Below are positions 45,071 to 53,030 of a stretch of DNA of 64,000 nucleotides, in pieces. The notes below the pieces were generated by a model, which saw only the letters and a program-made list of their open reading frames with translations, made no database searches and had not been told where the DNA came from. The stretch is from Pseudomonadota bacterium (GTDB lineage: Bacteria > Pseudomonadota > Gammaproteobacteria > Burkholderiales > Burkholderiaceae_C): assembly GCA_018241265.1 (NCBI GenBank), contig JAFEEF010000068.1, forward strand, positions 62,001 to 126,000, read 5' to 3'. How positions within the stretch are numbered: position 1 is the first letter of the stretch; each line of letters begins with the position of its first letter. The position numbers were made by a program, and so were the translations under genes.

Positions 45071-45682
45071 TCAAGGCGAATGCGGCAGCTCGATCGTGAC
45101 GGTGCGCGGATTGATGCCCGGGGTCGGGAAGTCCTTCATCGCGGCCTCGTACATCGCCGGCAACACGCCATCGGCGAACGACGGCGTGTTGCTGTCGTTG
45201 ACCGCATGCGCTTCGTACAGCGCCTGGCCGGTCTTGCGGTCGCGGATCAGCACCGCGACCTCGCGCTGGTAGCTGTACGGGTCGTAGTAGGCCGGCGGTC
45301 CGAACCAGCCCGGCCACATCCCGCGATGGCGGAATCCCGGCCCGTGCCAGTAGCCGCCCGGCCCCCAGAACGGATCGTCGAACGGCCAGCGCTCGTTGGC
45401 CGACGTGCGCGCGCCGACCTGCACGCTGAACTCGGCGCTCGCCGGATCGGCGGCCAGCGTGAAGCCGGCCGCGTCGATCGCCGGCCGCGCCGCGTTCTCG
45501 AGCTGCTGTTGCTGCTCGGGCCGCGCCTGCTGCGACGGCAGCCGCTCGAACGCATAGCCGGCGGGCTTGCGGCCGGCCGGCCATTGGCTGTAGGTCGAGA
45601 CGTCGTTGTCGAGGCTGTGCAGGTTGGCGCAGCCCGCCAGCGCCAGCGCAGCGAGCGCCGATGCGAGTGCCTTCGTCGTCAT
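45071..45682 (-). CDS. DUF4136-domain lipoprotein
   Basis: This 203-residue outer-membrane or periplasmic lipoprotein has signal [19 protein letters not shown]. The family pattern is present: [39 protein letters not shown], and [20 protein letters not shown] near the C-terminus. A Trp/Gly/Pro-rich insert ([20 protein letters not shown]) lies in the middle. Its start overlaps the ttcA stop by 4 nt, making it the last gene of the SDR-folB-ttcA operon. Function is unknown. Confidence 0.82.
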   Translation of the reverse strand: MTTKALASALAALALAGCANLHSLDNDVSTYSQWPAGRKPAGYAFERLPSQQARPEQQQQLENAARPAIDAAGFTLAADPASAEFSVQVGARTSANERWPFDDPFWGPGGYWHGPGFRHRGMWPGWFGPPAYYDPYSYQREVAVLIRDRKTGQALYEAHAVNDSNTPSFADGVLPAMYEAAMKDFPTPGINPRTVTIELPHSP

Positions 45683-46620
45683 GCGGATTCCGGTAGCCGT
45701 GCGGACGGATGGAATGCGATCGGTTGCGCCGCCGGCTCGGCGCCGCTCGCGCAATCGTCATCGGCATCGAAGGCGCGGTCGCCGTCCGGGTTCGCCACGC
45801 CGGTCGTTTGGAGCGCGGCGAACGGATAGAGGTTCCGGTCCATCAGGTGCGACGGCACGACATGCGCCATCGCCGACGCCATGTTGTCGACGCGGCCGGG
45901 GAACTGCCGGTCCCATTCGCGCAGCAGCCGCTTGACCTGCACGCGCTGCAGGTTGTCCTGGCTGCCGCAGAGCGTGCACGGGATGATCGGGAATTCGCGG
46001 TGCGCCGCCCAGCGCTCGAGGTCGACCTCGGGCACGTAGGCCAGCGGCCGGATCACGATGTTCCTGCCGTCGTCGCTGACGAGCTTGGCCGGCATGCCCT
46101 TCAGCCGCGCGCCGAAGAACATGTTCATCAGAAGCGTCTGCAGCATGTCGTCGCGGTGGTGGCCGAGCGCGATCTTGGTCGCGCCGAGCTCGCCGGCGAC
46201 GCGGTACAGGATGCCGCGGCGCAGCCGCGAGCACAGGCTGCACATCGTCTTGCCTTCGGGCACGAGGCGCTTGACGATCGAATAGGTGTCCTGCTCGATG
46301 ATGCGGAACGGCACGCCGAGCTTCGTCAGGTATTCGGGCAGCACGTGCTCCGGAAAGCCGGGCTGCTTCTGGTCGAGGTTGACCGCGACGATCTCGAACG
46401 GCACCGGCGCGCGGCGCCGCAGGTTCAGCAGGATGTCGAGCAGCGCATGGCTGTCCTTGCCGCCGGACAGGCACACCATCACCTTGTCGCCGGCCTCGAT
46501 CATGTTGTAGTCGACGATCGCCTGGCCGACGAGGCGGTGCAGCCGCTTCGACAGCTTGTGCATCTCGACCGAAGGCTTCGCCGTCCGGGCCGGCGAGACG
46601 GACTCGAGCAATGCGCTCAT
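45679..46620 (-). CDS. ttcA: tRNA 2-thiocytidine32 synthetase
   Basis: This 313-residue PP-loop ATPase installs s2C at position 32 of tRNAs using an iron-sulfur cluster. The PP-loop is [20 protein letters not shown]. The two CxxC motifs are in [13 protein letters not shown] and [13 protein letters not shown], and [20 protein letters not shown] is the diagnostic central motif. The C-terminal approximately 40 residues (after [14 protein letters not shown]) are variable. It is coupled by 4-nt overlaps to folB upstream and the DUF4136 gene downstream. Confidence 0.96.
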   Translation of the reverse strand: MSALLESVSPARTAKPSVEMHKLSKRLHRLVGQAIVDYNMIEAGDKVMVCLSGGKDSHALLDILLNLRRRAPVPFEIVAVNLDQKQPGFPEHVLPEYLTKLGVPFRIIEQDTYSIVKRLVPEGKTMCSLCSRLRRGILYRVAGELGATKIALGHHRDDMLQTLLMNMFFGARLKGMPAKLVSDDGRNIVIRPLAYVPEVDLERWAAHREFPIIPCTLCGSQDNLQRVQVKRLLREWDRQFPGRVDNMASAMAHVVPSHLMDRNLYPFAALQTTGVANPDGDRAFDADDDCASGAEPAAQPIAFHPSARLPESA

Positions 46621-47015
46621 GACACGGACTCCTTGATGCCGAACACCTCGCAGCCGACCGCGGCGCAATCGGGATAGACGTCGGGCTTTTCGGTCGAGAC
46701 GCGCGCCGCCAGCACCTTCGGATGCGCCAGCATGCGGGCGAGCAGGTCGTCGCACAGCGTTTCCTGCAGGTCGACGTGGCCTTGCGCGGTGCGCTCGGCG
46801 ATGGTCGTGCGGATGTAGTCGTAGTCGACCACTTCGGCGAGCCGATCCGCGAGCGGCGTCGAATCGGCGAGCGGTATGTAGAGGTCGACGCTGACGCGCA
46901 CGCGCTGCGGCGCGAGGCGCTCGTAGTCGTGCGCGCCGATCTGCATCTGCACCTCGTAGTCGCGCAGATAGAGGCGCCTGCAGCGCGCCAACCGGTCGTC
47001 GAGCAACCCGCTCAT
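46617..47015 (-). CDS. folB: Dihydroneopterin aldolase-like protein
   Basis: This 132-residue tunnel-fold protein shows [20 protein letters not shown] near the N-terminus, [22 protein letters not shown] in the middle and [19 protein letters not shown] at the C-terminus, matching FolB. The expected role is 7,8-dihydroneopterin to 6-hydroxymethyl-7,8-dihydropterin in folate synthesis. The neighbouring SDR looks like a pteridine reductase, so the two form a pterin module. Confidence 0.9.
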   Translation of the reverse strand: MSGLLDDRLARCRRLYLRDYEVQMQIGAHDYERLAPQRVRVSVDLYIPLADSTPLADRLAEVVDYDYIRTTIAERTAQGHVDLQETLCDDLLARMLAHPKVLAARVSTEKPDVYPDCAAVGCEVFGIKESVS

Positions 47016-47779
47016 CGCGCCTCCGCGTCACGCGCCAGGAACAGCACGTCGCGCGGCTGGCCGGCGAGGTGCTGGCCGCCGTCGACCAGCAAGGTCGTGC
47101 CGGTGATCGCCGGCGATTCGATCAGGAAGCGCACGCTGCGCGCGATATCGTCCGGCGTCGACGAGCGTGCCAGCGGCGTCAGCTTGCGCACCGCGTCGAA
47201 CTCGGCCGCCGCCATCGCGTCGGACGGCAAGGTGACGCCCGGCGCGATGCCGCAGACGCGCAGCCGCGGCGCCAGCGCCTGCGCGAGCATCACCGTCGCG
47301 GCCTGCAGCGCGGCCTTGGACAGCGTGTACGAGAAGTAGTCCGGATTCGGGTTCCAGAGCTTCTGGTCGAGGATGTTGACGACGCAACCCGGCCTGTCCT
47401 GCGCGTGCAACGCCTGCGCCAGCAGCACCGCCGGCGCGGTGTTGGCACGCCAGTGGCGCTCCATCGCCGCGACGCCGAAGGTCGCAGCGCTGTCGAACTC
47501 GAACAGCGACGCGTTGTTGACGACCGCGTCGATGCGGCCGAAGCGCGCCGCGACGGCCGGCACGAGCGCGCGGCAGGCGGCCTCGTCGGCCAGTTCGGCG
47601 GCGAACGGCGCCGCCCGCGCGCCCAGCGCTTCGAGCTCGGCACAGGTCGCCCGCGCCTCCGGCTCGGAGCTGCGGTAGTGCACCGCCACGTCGTGGCCGT
47701 GCGCGGCGAGCTCGAGCGCGATCGCGCGGCCGAGCCGCTTGGCGGCGCCGGTGACGAGCACGACAGGGCGGGACGGCAT
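47012..47779 (-). CDS. SDR-family pteridine reductase-like oxidoreductase
   Basis: This 255-residue short-chain dehydrogenase has cofactor motif [13 protein letters not shown], of the TGxxxRxG form seen in pteridine reductases (PTR1/FolM), NNAS at [10 protein letters not shown], and catalytic YTLSK. The N-terminus is set at ATG 47779, since the longer frame upstream has no family features. It overlaps folB by 4 nt. It probably reduces dihydro- or oxidised pterins with NADPH, but other carbonyl substrates are possible. Confidence 0.9.
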   Translation of the reverse strand: MPSRPVVLVTGAAKRLGRAIALELAAHGHDVAVHYRSSEPEARATCAELEALGARAAPFAAELADEAACRALVPAVAARFGRIDAVVNNASLFEFDSAATFGVAAMERHWRANTAPAVLLAQALHAQDRPGCVVNILDQKLWNPNPDYFSYTLSKAALQAATVMLAQALAPRLRVCGIAPGVTLPSDAMAAAEFDAVRKLTPLARSSTPDDIARSVRFLIESPAITGTTLLVDGGQHLAGQPRDVLFLARDAEAR

Positions 47780-47785
47780 GCTTTC

Positions 47786-47791
47786 TACAAT
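47786..47791 (+). promoter_or_regulatory. Candidate -10 box directly before the midA-like gene
   Basis: TACAAT ends 6 nt before ATG 47798. With a normal 6-8 nt discriminator, transcription would start at or beside the A of the ATG, predicting a leaderless message. The -35 region is not recognisable. Confidence 0.45.
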
Positions 47792-47797
47792 CGAGCC

Positions 47798-48913
47798 ATG
47801 TATTCGCAGGAGACCGGCAGTGTATCGGCCGCCCCGGAGCCGACGCTGATGTCGGTCATCCGCACGGCGATCGCCGCCAACCACGGCTGGCTGCCGTTCG
47901 ACCGCTACATGGCGATGGCGCTGTACGAGCCGGGCCTGGGCTACTACGCGCGCGGCGATCGCCAGTTCGGCGCGCTGCCGTCATCGGGCAGCGACTTCGT
48001 CACGGCGCCCGAGCTGACGCCGCTGTTCGGCCATGCGCTGGCACGCCAGGTGCGGCAGGCGCTGGCCGCCGGCGACCTGAACGACGTGTGGGAGTTCGGT
48101 GCGGGTTCCGGCGCAATGGCGGCATCGCTGCTCGATGCGCTGGGCGAGCGCGTCACGCGCTATCGCATCGTCGAGGTGTCGGCCGCCTTGCGCGCACGGC
48201 AGCGCGAGCGCCTCGCCGGCCATGGCGCGCGGGTCGAATGGCTCGATCGGCTGCCGGATGCGATCGAAGGCGTGGTGGTCGGCAACGAGGTGCTGGATGC
48301 CATGCCGGTGACCTTGCTGCACCACGACGGCCAGCGCTGGCTCGAACGCGGCGTGGCCATCGCCGGCGACGGACTGGCCTTTGCCGACCGGCCGACACGG
48401 CTCGCGCCGCCCGAGGTCGCGCGCTACGCCGCCGGTGCGACCGTCGAGATCCATCCGCAGGCCGACGCGTTCGTCGCGACGCTCGCCGAACGGATGACGC
48501 GCGGCGCCGCGTTCTTCATCGACTACGGCTTCCCGGAAGCCGAGTACTACCATCCGCAGCGCCACGCCGGCACCCTGATGTGCCACCGCGCACACCGGGC
48601 CGACACCGATCCGCTCGCCGACGTCGGCGCCAAGGACATCACCGCGCATGTCGATTTCAGCGCGATCGCGCTCGCCGGCCAGCAGGCCGGGTTCGACGTG
48701 CTCGGCTACACGACGCAGGCGCACTTCCTGATCAACTGCGGGCTGCTCGACCTCGCCTTCGACGTGCGCGAGCAGGCGGCGGCGCAGAAGCTGCTCGGCG
48801 AGCACGAGATGGGCGAGCTCTTCAAGGTGATCGGCTTTGCGAAGAACCTGCCGGCGTCGTTCACGACCGCGCCGATCGGTTTCGCCGCCGGCGATCGCAC
48901 GCATACGCTGTGA
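47798..48913 (+). CDS. MidA/NDUFAF7-family SAM-dependent methyltransferase
   Basis: This 371-residue protein fits the family, whose mitochondrial member methylates an Arg of complex I subunit NDUFS2. Motifs: YMAMALYEPGLGYYARGDRQ, SDFVTAPELTPLFGHALARQ, the SAM-binding VWEFGAGSGAMAASLLDAL, GVVVGNEVLDAMPVTLL, and FFIDYGFPEAEYYHPQRHAG. Bacterial function is little studied. It is divergent from the pterin operon and followed by a DUF2905 gene with a 1-nt overlap. Confidence 0.93.
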   Translation: MYSQETGSVSAAPEPTLMSVIRTAIAANHGWLPFDRYMAMALYEPGLGYYARGDRQFGALPSSGSDFVTAPELTPLFGHALARQVRQALAAGDLNDVWEFGAGSGAMAASLLDALGERVTRYRIVEVSAALRARQRERLAGHGARVEWLDRLPDAIEGVVVGNEVLDAMPVTLLHHDGQRWLERGVAIAGDGLAFADRPTRLAPPEVARYAAGATVEIHPQADAFVATLAERMTRGAAFFIDYGFPEAEYYHPQRHAGTLMCHRAHRADTDPLADVGAKDITAHVDFSAIALAGQQAGFDVLGYTTQAHFLINCGLLDLAFDVREQAAAQKLLGEHEMGELFKVIGFAKNLPASFTTAPIGFAAGDRTHTL

Positions 48914-49104
48914 TGCGCTGGCTGCTCGTCATCCTCGTCGCGCTGCTGCTGTTCAACGGGCTGCAGCAATGGCTCGAGAAGATCGGCCTCGGCCGTCTGC
49001 CGGGCGACTTCCGCTTCCGCTTGTTCGGGCGCGAGATCTTCATCCCGCTGACGAGCAGCATCGTGCTGAGCTTCGTCGCGATGCTGGTCGCTAAGTGGCT
49101 GTAG
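48913..49104 (+). CDS. DUF2905 small membrane protein
   Basis: This 63-residue protein has two transmembrane segments, MRWLLVILVALLLFNGLQ and FIPLTSSIVLSFVAMLV, joined by LGRLPGDFRF, the DUF2905 signature. Function is unknown. Its start overlaps the methyltransferase stop, and its end overlaps the convergent cca gene by 14 nt. Confidence 0.92.
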   Translation: MRWLLVILVALLLFNGLQQWLEKIGLGRLPGDFRFRLFGREIFIPLTSSIVLSFVAMLVAKWL

Positions 49105-50341
49105 GCGCGGCGCCGTCGCCTTCGAGCCCTTGCGCGACCGCCGCCGCGCGCGCCGCGTGCAACGCCGCGCCGACGTCGGCGCCCTCGAGGCCGCGCGCCA
49201 GCGCAGCCGCCGACACCGCCGCGCTGTCCACCGAACGCGCCAGCGCCAGCACGCGCAGCAGCAGCGCGCGTTGCGGGTAAGGCGCCTCGCTCCATCCGCC
49301 GCGGCCGCGCATGTCGCATTCGCAGGCGAGCAGCAGGTCGGCGAAGCGCTCGGGCCGGCGCAAGCCGTCGCAACGCTCGACGAGGCGCAGCAGCGCAGTC
49401 GGCCCGAACGAGGTGCAGCGATGCACGTTGCCGTGCTCGCGCGCCGTGACGTCGGCCAGCTCGCGGCACGCGACCGGTGCGCGCAGCCGGTCGGCCAGCG
49501 CCGCGACGAGCGCGGCGCTGCGCTCCTCGTGGCCGAGATGGCGCGGCAGCACGTCCTCCGGCGTCGTGCCCTTGCCGAGGTCGTGCCCGAGGCAGGCGAA
49601 GCGCACCTCGAGCTTGGCCTCGAGCCGCGCCGCCATGTCCAGCACCATCATCAGGTGCACGCCGGTGTCGACCTCGGGGTGGTAGTCGGCGCGCTGCGGC
49701 ACGCCCCACAGCCGGTCCACCTCCGGCAGCAGCCGCGCGAGCGCGCCGCAGTCGCGCAGCACCTCGAAGAAGCGCGATGGCCGCTCCGCCATCAGCGCGC
49801 GCGACAGCTCCTGCCAGACGCGTTCGGCCACGAGCGCGTCGACCTCGCCGACATCGACCATGCGGCGCGCCAGCGCCAGCGTCTCGTCGGCGACGCGAAA
49901 GCTCGGGTAGCGCGCCGCGAAGCGCGCCAGCCGGAGGATGCGCACCGGATCCTCGGCAAACGCGTCGGACACGTGGCGCAGCACGCGCGCTTCGAGGTCG
50001 CGCCGGCCGCCATACGGATCGATGATGCGGCCGCCCTCGTCCTCCGCCATCGCGTTGATCGTCAGGTCGCGCCGGCGCAAGTCCTCCTCGAGCGTCACGT
50101 CGGGCGCCGCATGGAAGACGAAGCCGGCGTAGCCGGGCGCGGTCTTGCGCTCGGTGCGGGCGAGCGCGTATTCCTCGCCGCTCGCCGGATGGATGAAGAC
50201 CGGGAAGTCGCGCCCGACCGGCAGGTAACCGGCGCTGCGCATCCGGTCGGGCGTGCTGCCGACGACGACCCAGTCCCGGTCGTGAACCGCGACGCCGAGC
50301 AGGCGGTCGCGCACTGCGCCTCCGACCACGTAGGTCTGCAT
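49091..50341 (-). CDS. cca: CCA-adding tRNA nucleotidyltransferase with HD domain
   Basis: This 416-residue enzyme of the gammaproteobacterial-type multifunctional class adds or repairs the 3' CCA of tRNAs. Class II nucleotidyltransferase motifs: VVGGAVRDRLLGVAVHDRDW with catalytic Asp pair, RRDLTINAMAEDEGG, and DPVRILRLARFAARYPSF. A C-terminal HD phosphohydrolase domain is present (RFACLGHDLGKGTTPEDVLP). ATG 50341 is directly before MQTYVVGG, as in relatives. Confidence 0.96.
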   Translation of the reverse strand: MQTYVVGGAVRDRLLGVAVHDRDWVVVGSTPDRMRSAGYLPVGRDFPVFIHPASGEEYALARTERKTAPGYAGFVFHAAPDVTLEEDLRRRDLTINAMAEDEGGRIIDPYGGRRDLEARVLRHVSDAFAEDPVRILRLARFAARYPSFRVADETLALARRMVDVGEVDALVAERVWQELSRALMAERPSRFFEVLRDCGALARLLPEVDRLWGVPQRADYHPEVDTGVHLMMVLDMAARLEAKLEVRFACLGHDLGKGTTPEDVLPRHLGHEERSAALVAALADRLRAPVACRELADVTAREHGNVHRCTSFGPTALLRLVERCDGLRRPERFADLLLACECDMRGRGGWSEAPYPQRALLLRVLALARSVDSAAVSAAALARGLEGADVGAALHAARAAAVAQGLEGDGAAPTAT

Positions 50342-50466
50342 CGAATCAGTGTAGGCGGCCGAACACCGCACGTCAGCGCGGCCTGCACGCCACACCCGAA
50401 ATGTCTTGTTACGGCTGCATTGTAAGTGTCGCCGTCGATTTGCTGCGCCGCAGCTATAACGGTCGA

Positions 50467-50499
50467 GCGGTGCGCGCATGCGCTGCGTGCCGCCTTTTT
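50467..50499 (+). terminator. Hairpin with T5 upstream of the second PEP-CTERM gene
   Basis: GCGG (50467-50470) pairs with CCGC (50490-50493) around a GCGCATGCGC palindromic core, followed by TTTTT (50495-50499). It sits in the leader of the PEP-CTERM gene, 21 nt before its ATG, so it could act as an attenuator or be a fortuitous hairpin. Confidence 0.35.
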
Positions 50500-50520
50500 C
50501 AGATCGGGGAGATAAGACAA

Positions 50521-50976
50521 ATGAAGCTAGCCACCACGGCACTCGCGGCCGCGCTCGCGCTGTGCACCGCTCCGGCCTTTGCGGGCGACCAGAACGTCGA
50601 CCTGTCATCCGGGGTCGGGTCGTTCGTCGGCACCGCGCCGCTGTTCGACGGCGGCGACGACGTCATCAGCTTCACCGGCCTGGCGGCAGGAAGCTACAGC
50701 TTCGTGTTCTCGCTGAGCAGCCAGTTCGTGACCGGCCTCACCGCATCGGTCAACGGACAGGCCGCCACGATCACGCCGATGGGCCCCGCGACGTTCGCAT
50801 TCCTGACCGGCAATTCGACCGGGCCGTTCAGCGTCACCCTGATGGGCACGCCGGGATCGCAGGCATCGTATTCCGGCGAGCTGTCCGTGCAGGCCGTGCC
50901 GGAACCCGAGACCTATGCGCTGTTGATCGCCGGCCTTGGCGTGATCGGATTCGTCACCGGGCGCCGGCGCCGCTGA
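50521..50976 (+). CDS. Small PEP-CTERM (FxDxF-like) sorted protein
   Basis: This 151-residue exported protein has signal LATTALAAALALCTAPAFAG, a beta-rich body with FDGGDDVISFTGLAAGSYSF, and the C-terminal sorting signal VPEPETYALLIAGLGVIGFV followed by the basic end GRRRR. It is of the type with a FxDxF-style N-terminal region. An SD (GGGGAG) precedes the ATG and a strong terminator follows. It is expected to be processed by an exosortase during export to the cell surface. Confidence 0.9.
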   Translation: MKLATTALAAALALCTAPAFAGDQNVDLSSGVGSFVGTAPLFDGGDDVISFTGLAAGSYSFVFSLSSQFVTGLTASVNGQAATITPMGPATFAFLTGNSTGPFSVTLMGTPGSQASYSGELSVQAVPEPETYALLIAGLGVIGFVTGRRRR

Positions 50977-50995
50977 CGCACGCCTCCAACGCCCA

Positions 50996-51026
50996 GCGGA
51001 TGCCGCCCGAGCGGCATCCGCTTTTT
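50996..51026 (+). terminator. Rho-independent terminator
   Basis: A perfect 11-bp stem, GCGGATGCCGC (50996-51006) and GCGGCATCCGC (51011-51021), with a CCGA loop is followed by T5 (51022-51026). It ends transcription of the PEP-CTERM gene. Its last base is the end of the convergent glutathione transferase stop codon. Confidence 0.93.
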
Positions 51027-51727
51027 CACCGCTGGGTTCGGTAGGGCTCGTCGTCGGCCAGAAACGTGTGCTCGCGGCAGGCTTCAGCCGACCACGCCTG
51101 CATCGCCGGCAGCGCCAGGATGTGCGCGACGTAGGCCTCTGCCGTCGCCGACACCGGCACCGCGTAGCTCCGGAAGCGCGAGCACACCGGCGCAAAGAAG
51201 GCATCGGCGATCGAGAAGCGGCCGAACAGGAACGGGCCGCCGCGGCCGGCGAGCTGCTCCGACCAGATGGCTTCGATGCGCGCCACGTCGGCACGCACGT
51301 CGGCATGCTCGCGCAGGATGCGCGGGCCGATCTCCGGCAGCGACGCCTCGATGTTCATCGGCAGGTGGTTGCGCAACGCGCCGAAGCCGGCGTGCATCTC
51401 GGCGCAGAGCGACCGTGCGCGCGCGCGGCGGTGCGCATCGGCGGGCCAGAGTTCCTTGTCCGGATGGCGCTCGGCCAGGGTCTCGGCGATCGCCAGCGTG
51501 TCCCACACCGCAAAGCCGCGATCGACCAGCACAGGCACCCGGCCGCTCGGCGCGACTTGCGCCAGCGCCTGCTTGAACGGCGACGCCGGGTCGAAGTCGA
51601 GCCGCAGCTTGACCTCCTCGAACTCGATGCCGGCCTGCTTCAGCAGCAGCCAGGCGCGCAGCGACCAGGACGAGTAGTTCTTGTTGCCGATGTAGAGCAC
51701 CGGCCGCTCGGCATCATGGGTCATCAC
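51026..51727 (-). CDS. Glutathione S-transferase family protein
   Basis: This 233-residue cytosolic protein has an N-terminal thioredoxin-like GSH site LYIGNKNYSSWSLRAWLLLK (catalytic Ser in the SSWS segment) with VAPSGRVPVLVD and VWDTLAIAETLAERHPD, and a C-terminal all-helical domain (EHADVRADVARIEAIWSEQL, GPFLFGRFSIADAFFAPVC). The SSWSLR pattern and length are typical of proteobacterial GST with possible maleylacetoacetate isomerase-like fold. The exact substrate is unknown. Start may be Met 51727 or the next codon. Confidence 0.9.
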   Translation of the reverse strand: MMTHDAERPVLYIGNKNYSSWSLRAWLLLKQAGIEFEEVKLRLDFDPASPFKQALAQVAPSGRVPVLVDRGFAVWDTLAIAETLAERHPDKELWPADAHRRARARSLCAEMHAGFGALRNHLPMNIEASLPEIGPRILREHADVRADVARIEAIWSEQLAGRGGPFLFGRFSIADAFFAPVCSRFRSYAVPVSATAEAYVAHILALPAMQAWSAEACREHTFLADDEPYRTQR

Positions 51728-51816
51728 AGCTCCCGGGATGGAGCGCGAATGGTAGTTGGCGGCATGCCGATGGCCGTTGAAATGTGCGCATCACAGTGAT
51801 GCGGCAACCATGCGGG

Positions 51817-52641
51817 TCATCCCGCCATCTCGCGCCGATAACGACGGAGTTCCTGCACGCTGGTGAAGCTCCGCTCCAGCAGCAGACTCAGGTTGTGCAG
51901 GATGCGCTGCACGACCTTCGCTTCCCACTCGGCGTCGAATCGGATCTGCTCGTCCAGCCATCGCTCCAGCCACTCGGGATTCGGCAGGCGGCTCTGCACG
52001 GTATCGCGCGGGTACAGCTTCGTATTGACGTGCAGATTCGTCGGGTGCAACGCCTGCGCGGTGCGGCGCGCACTCGCCATCAGCACGCCGATCTTCGCGA
52101 ACGCGGCTCTGGCCTTGTCGCCGGATACCTGCATGGCGCGCTTCATGTAGCGCAGATAGGCGCCGCCATGGCGCGCCTCGTCGCGCGCCAGGGTCTGGTA
52201 GATCGCCTGGATCACCGGCTCGGTGTGCCACTTGGCGGCACAGCGATACCAATAACTCAGGCGTATCTCGCCGCAGAAGTGCAGCATCAGCGTTTCGAGC
52301 GCCGGCGCCGGATCGAACTCGAAGCGAACCTCGCGCAACTCGGCCTCGGTCGGCACCAGATGAGGACTGAAACGGCGCAGGTACTCCATCAGTACCAGCG
52401 AATGCTTCTGCTCCTCGAAAAACCAGACGCTCATGAAAGCGCTGAAGTCGCTGTCTTCGCGGTTGTCGCGCAGGAACATTTCCACTGCCGGCAATGCCGC
52501 CCATTCGGTGATCGCATTCATCTTGATCGTCTGCGCCTGATCCTCCGACAATTTATCGGGCTCGAAACGATCCCAGGGAATATCCTGGCTCAAATTCCAA
52601 CGCACCGCTTCGAGTTGCTTGAATAGTTCGAGGTAGAGCAT
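51817..52641 (-). CDS. Diiron ferritin-like/acyl-ACP-desaturase-like protein
   Basis: This 274-residue helical protein has paired metal-binding motifs E77-x-x-H80 in FFEEQKHS and E155-x-x-H158 in ARDEARHGG, with further conserved acids at about E45 and E125. This is the diiron ferritin-like fold of stearoyl-ACP desaturase relatives. It could oxidise a fatty acyl or amine substrate using O2. ATG 52641 is preferred, since the longer frame passes through the AT-rich intergenic region. It is divergent from the glyco-lipid cluster and could contribute to it. Confidence 0.8.
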   Translation of the reverse strand: MLYLELFKQLEAVRWNLSQDIPWDRFEPDKLSEDQAQTIKMNAITEWAALPAVEMFLRDNREDSDFSAFMSVWFFEEQKHSLVLMEYLRRFSPHLVPTEAELREVRFEFDPAPALETLMLHFCGEIRLSYWYRCAAKWHTEPVIQAIYQTLARDEARHGGAYLRYMKRAMQVSGDKARAAFAKIGVLMASARRTAQALHPTNLHVNTKLYPRDTVQSRLPNPEWLERWLDEQIRFDAEWEAKVVQRILHNLSLLLERSFTSVQELRRYRREMAG

Positions 52642-52788
52642 CGGAACGACAGAATAATTGGTTTGTCCAGATAGAACGGATACTCGAACCGCGATGGACG
52701 TGCCGGCGAGATCCATGCCGGCCCGAGGGATCCCTGCTGCGATCGAGTTAAGCATCCTAGCAAAGGTGTGTCAAGCAACCACGGCGAC

Positions 52789-52804
52789 CGCGGCCCGGGC
52801 CGCG
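52789..52804. repeat. Perfect 16-nt palindrome
   Basis: CGCGGCCCGGGCCGCG is its own reverse complement, and is the most GC-rich block in an otherwise AT-richer interval. It could be a regulator site or a small hairpin. Confidence 0.5.
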
Positions 52805-52949
52805 TCTGCGCGCTGTTGGTGCACCGCGCCGGTCACTTAGCCCCGCCGCTGCCGCTCGGTCAATCCCTAAACATGCGACCGCACGGCCGCGACTTTCGAC
52901 GACTGACACTTTCTTACCTCCTTTTGCAATTGGTCTCGTTCGTCTAGCC

Positions 52950-52978
52950 TTGACGCCGCCGACTCGAACTCTGATCAT
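52950..52978 (+). promoter_or_regulatory. Candidate sigma-70 promoter of the biosynthetic cluster
   Basis: TTGACG (52950-52955, 5 of 6 consensus) is followed after 17 nt by GATCAT (52973-52978, 4 of 6). The start site would be near 52985, giving a leader of about 45 nt to ATG 53031. TTAC/GTAA half-sites and an SD-like GAGG lie in the leader. Confidence 0.5.
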
Positions 52979-53030
52979 GAGACCGCGTTCCTAAACAGTT
53001 ACCCCAATGTAAATCGAGGCGCATAGGCAC

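Larger units (their letters stand above)
52642..53030. other. AT-richer divergent intergenic region
   Basis: This 389-nt gene-free interval is much less GC-rich than its surroundings: 26 of 60 bases are G/C in 52621-52680, against 45 of 60 in 55801-55860 by hand count. It contains a 16-nt perfect palindrome (52789-52804) and a sigma-70-like promoter (52950-52978). It must hold promoters for the diiron gene and for the biosynthetic cluster. The AT-rich character extends into the first codons of both flanking genes. Confidence 0.75.

Noticed and set aside
50405..50450. Sigma-54 promoter upstream of the PEP-CTERM gene
   Set aside because: TTGCT has the right form for -12, but the -24 element reads TCGCCGT rather than TGGCACG, lacking the GG pair.
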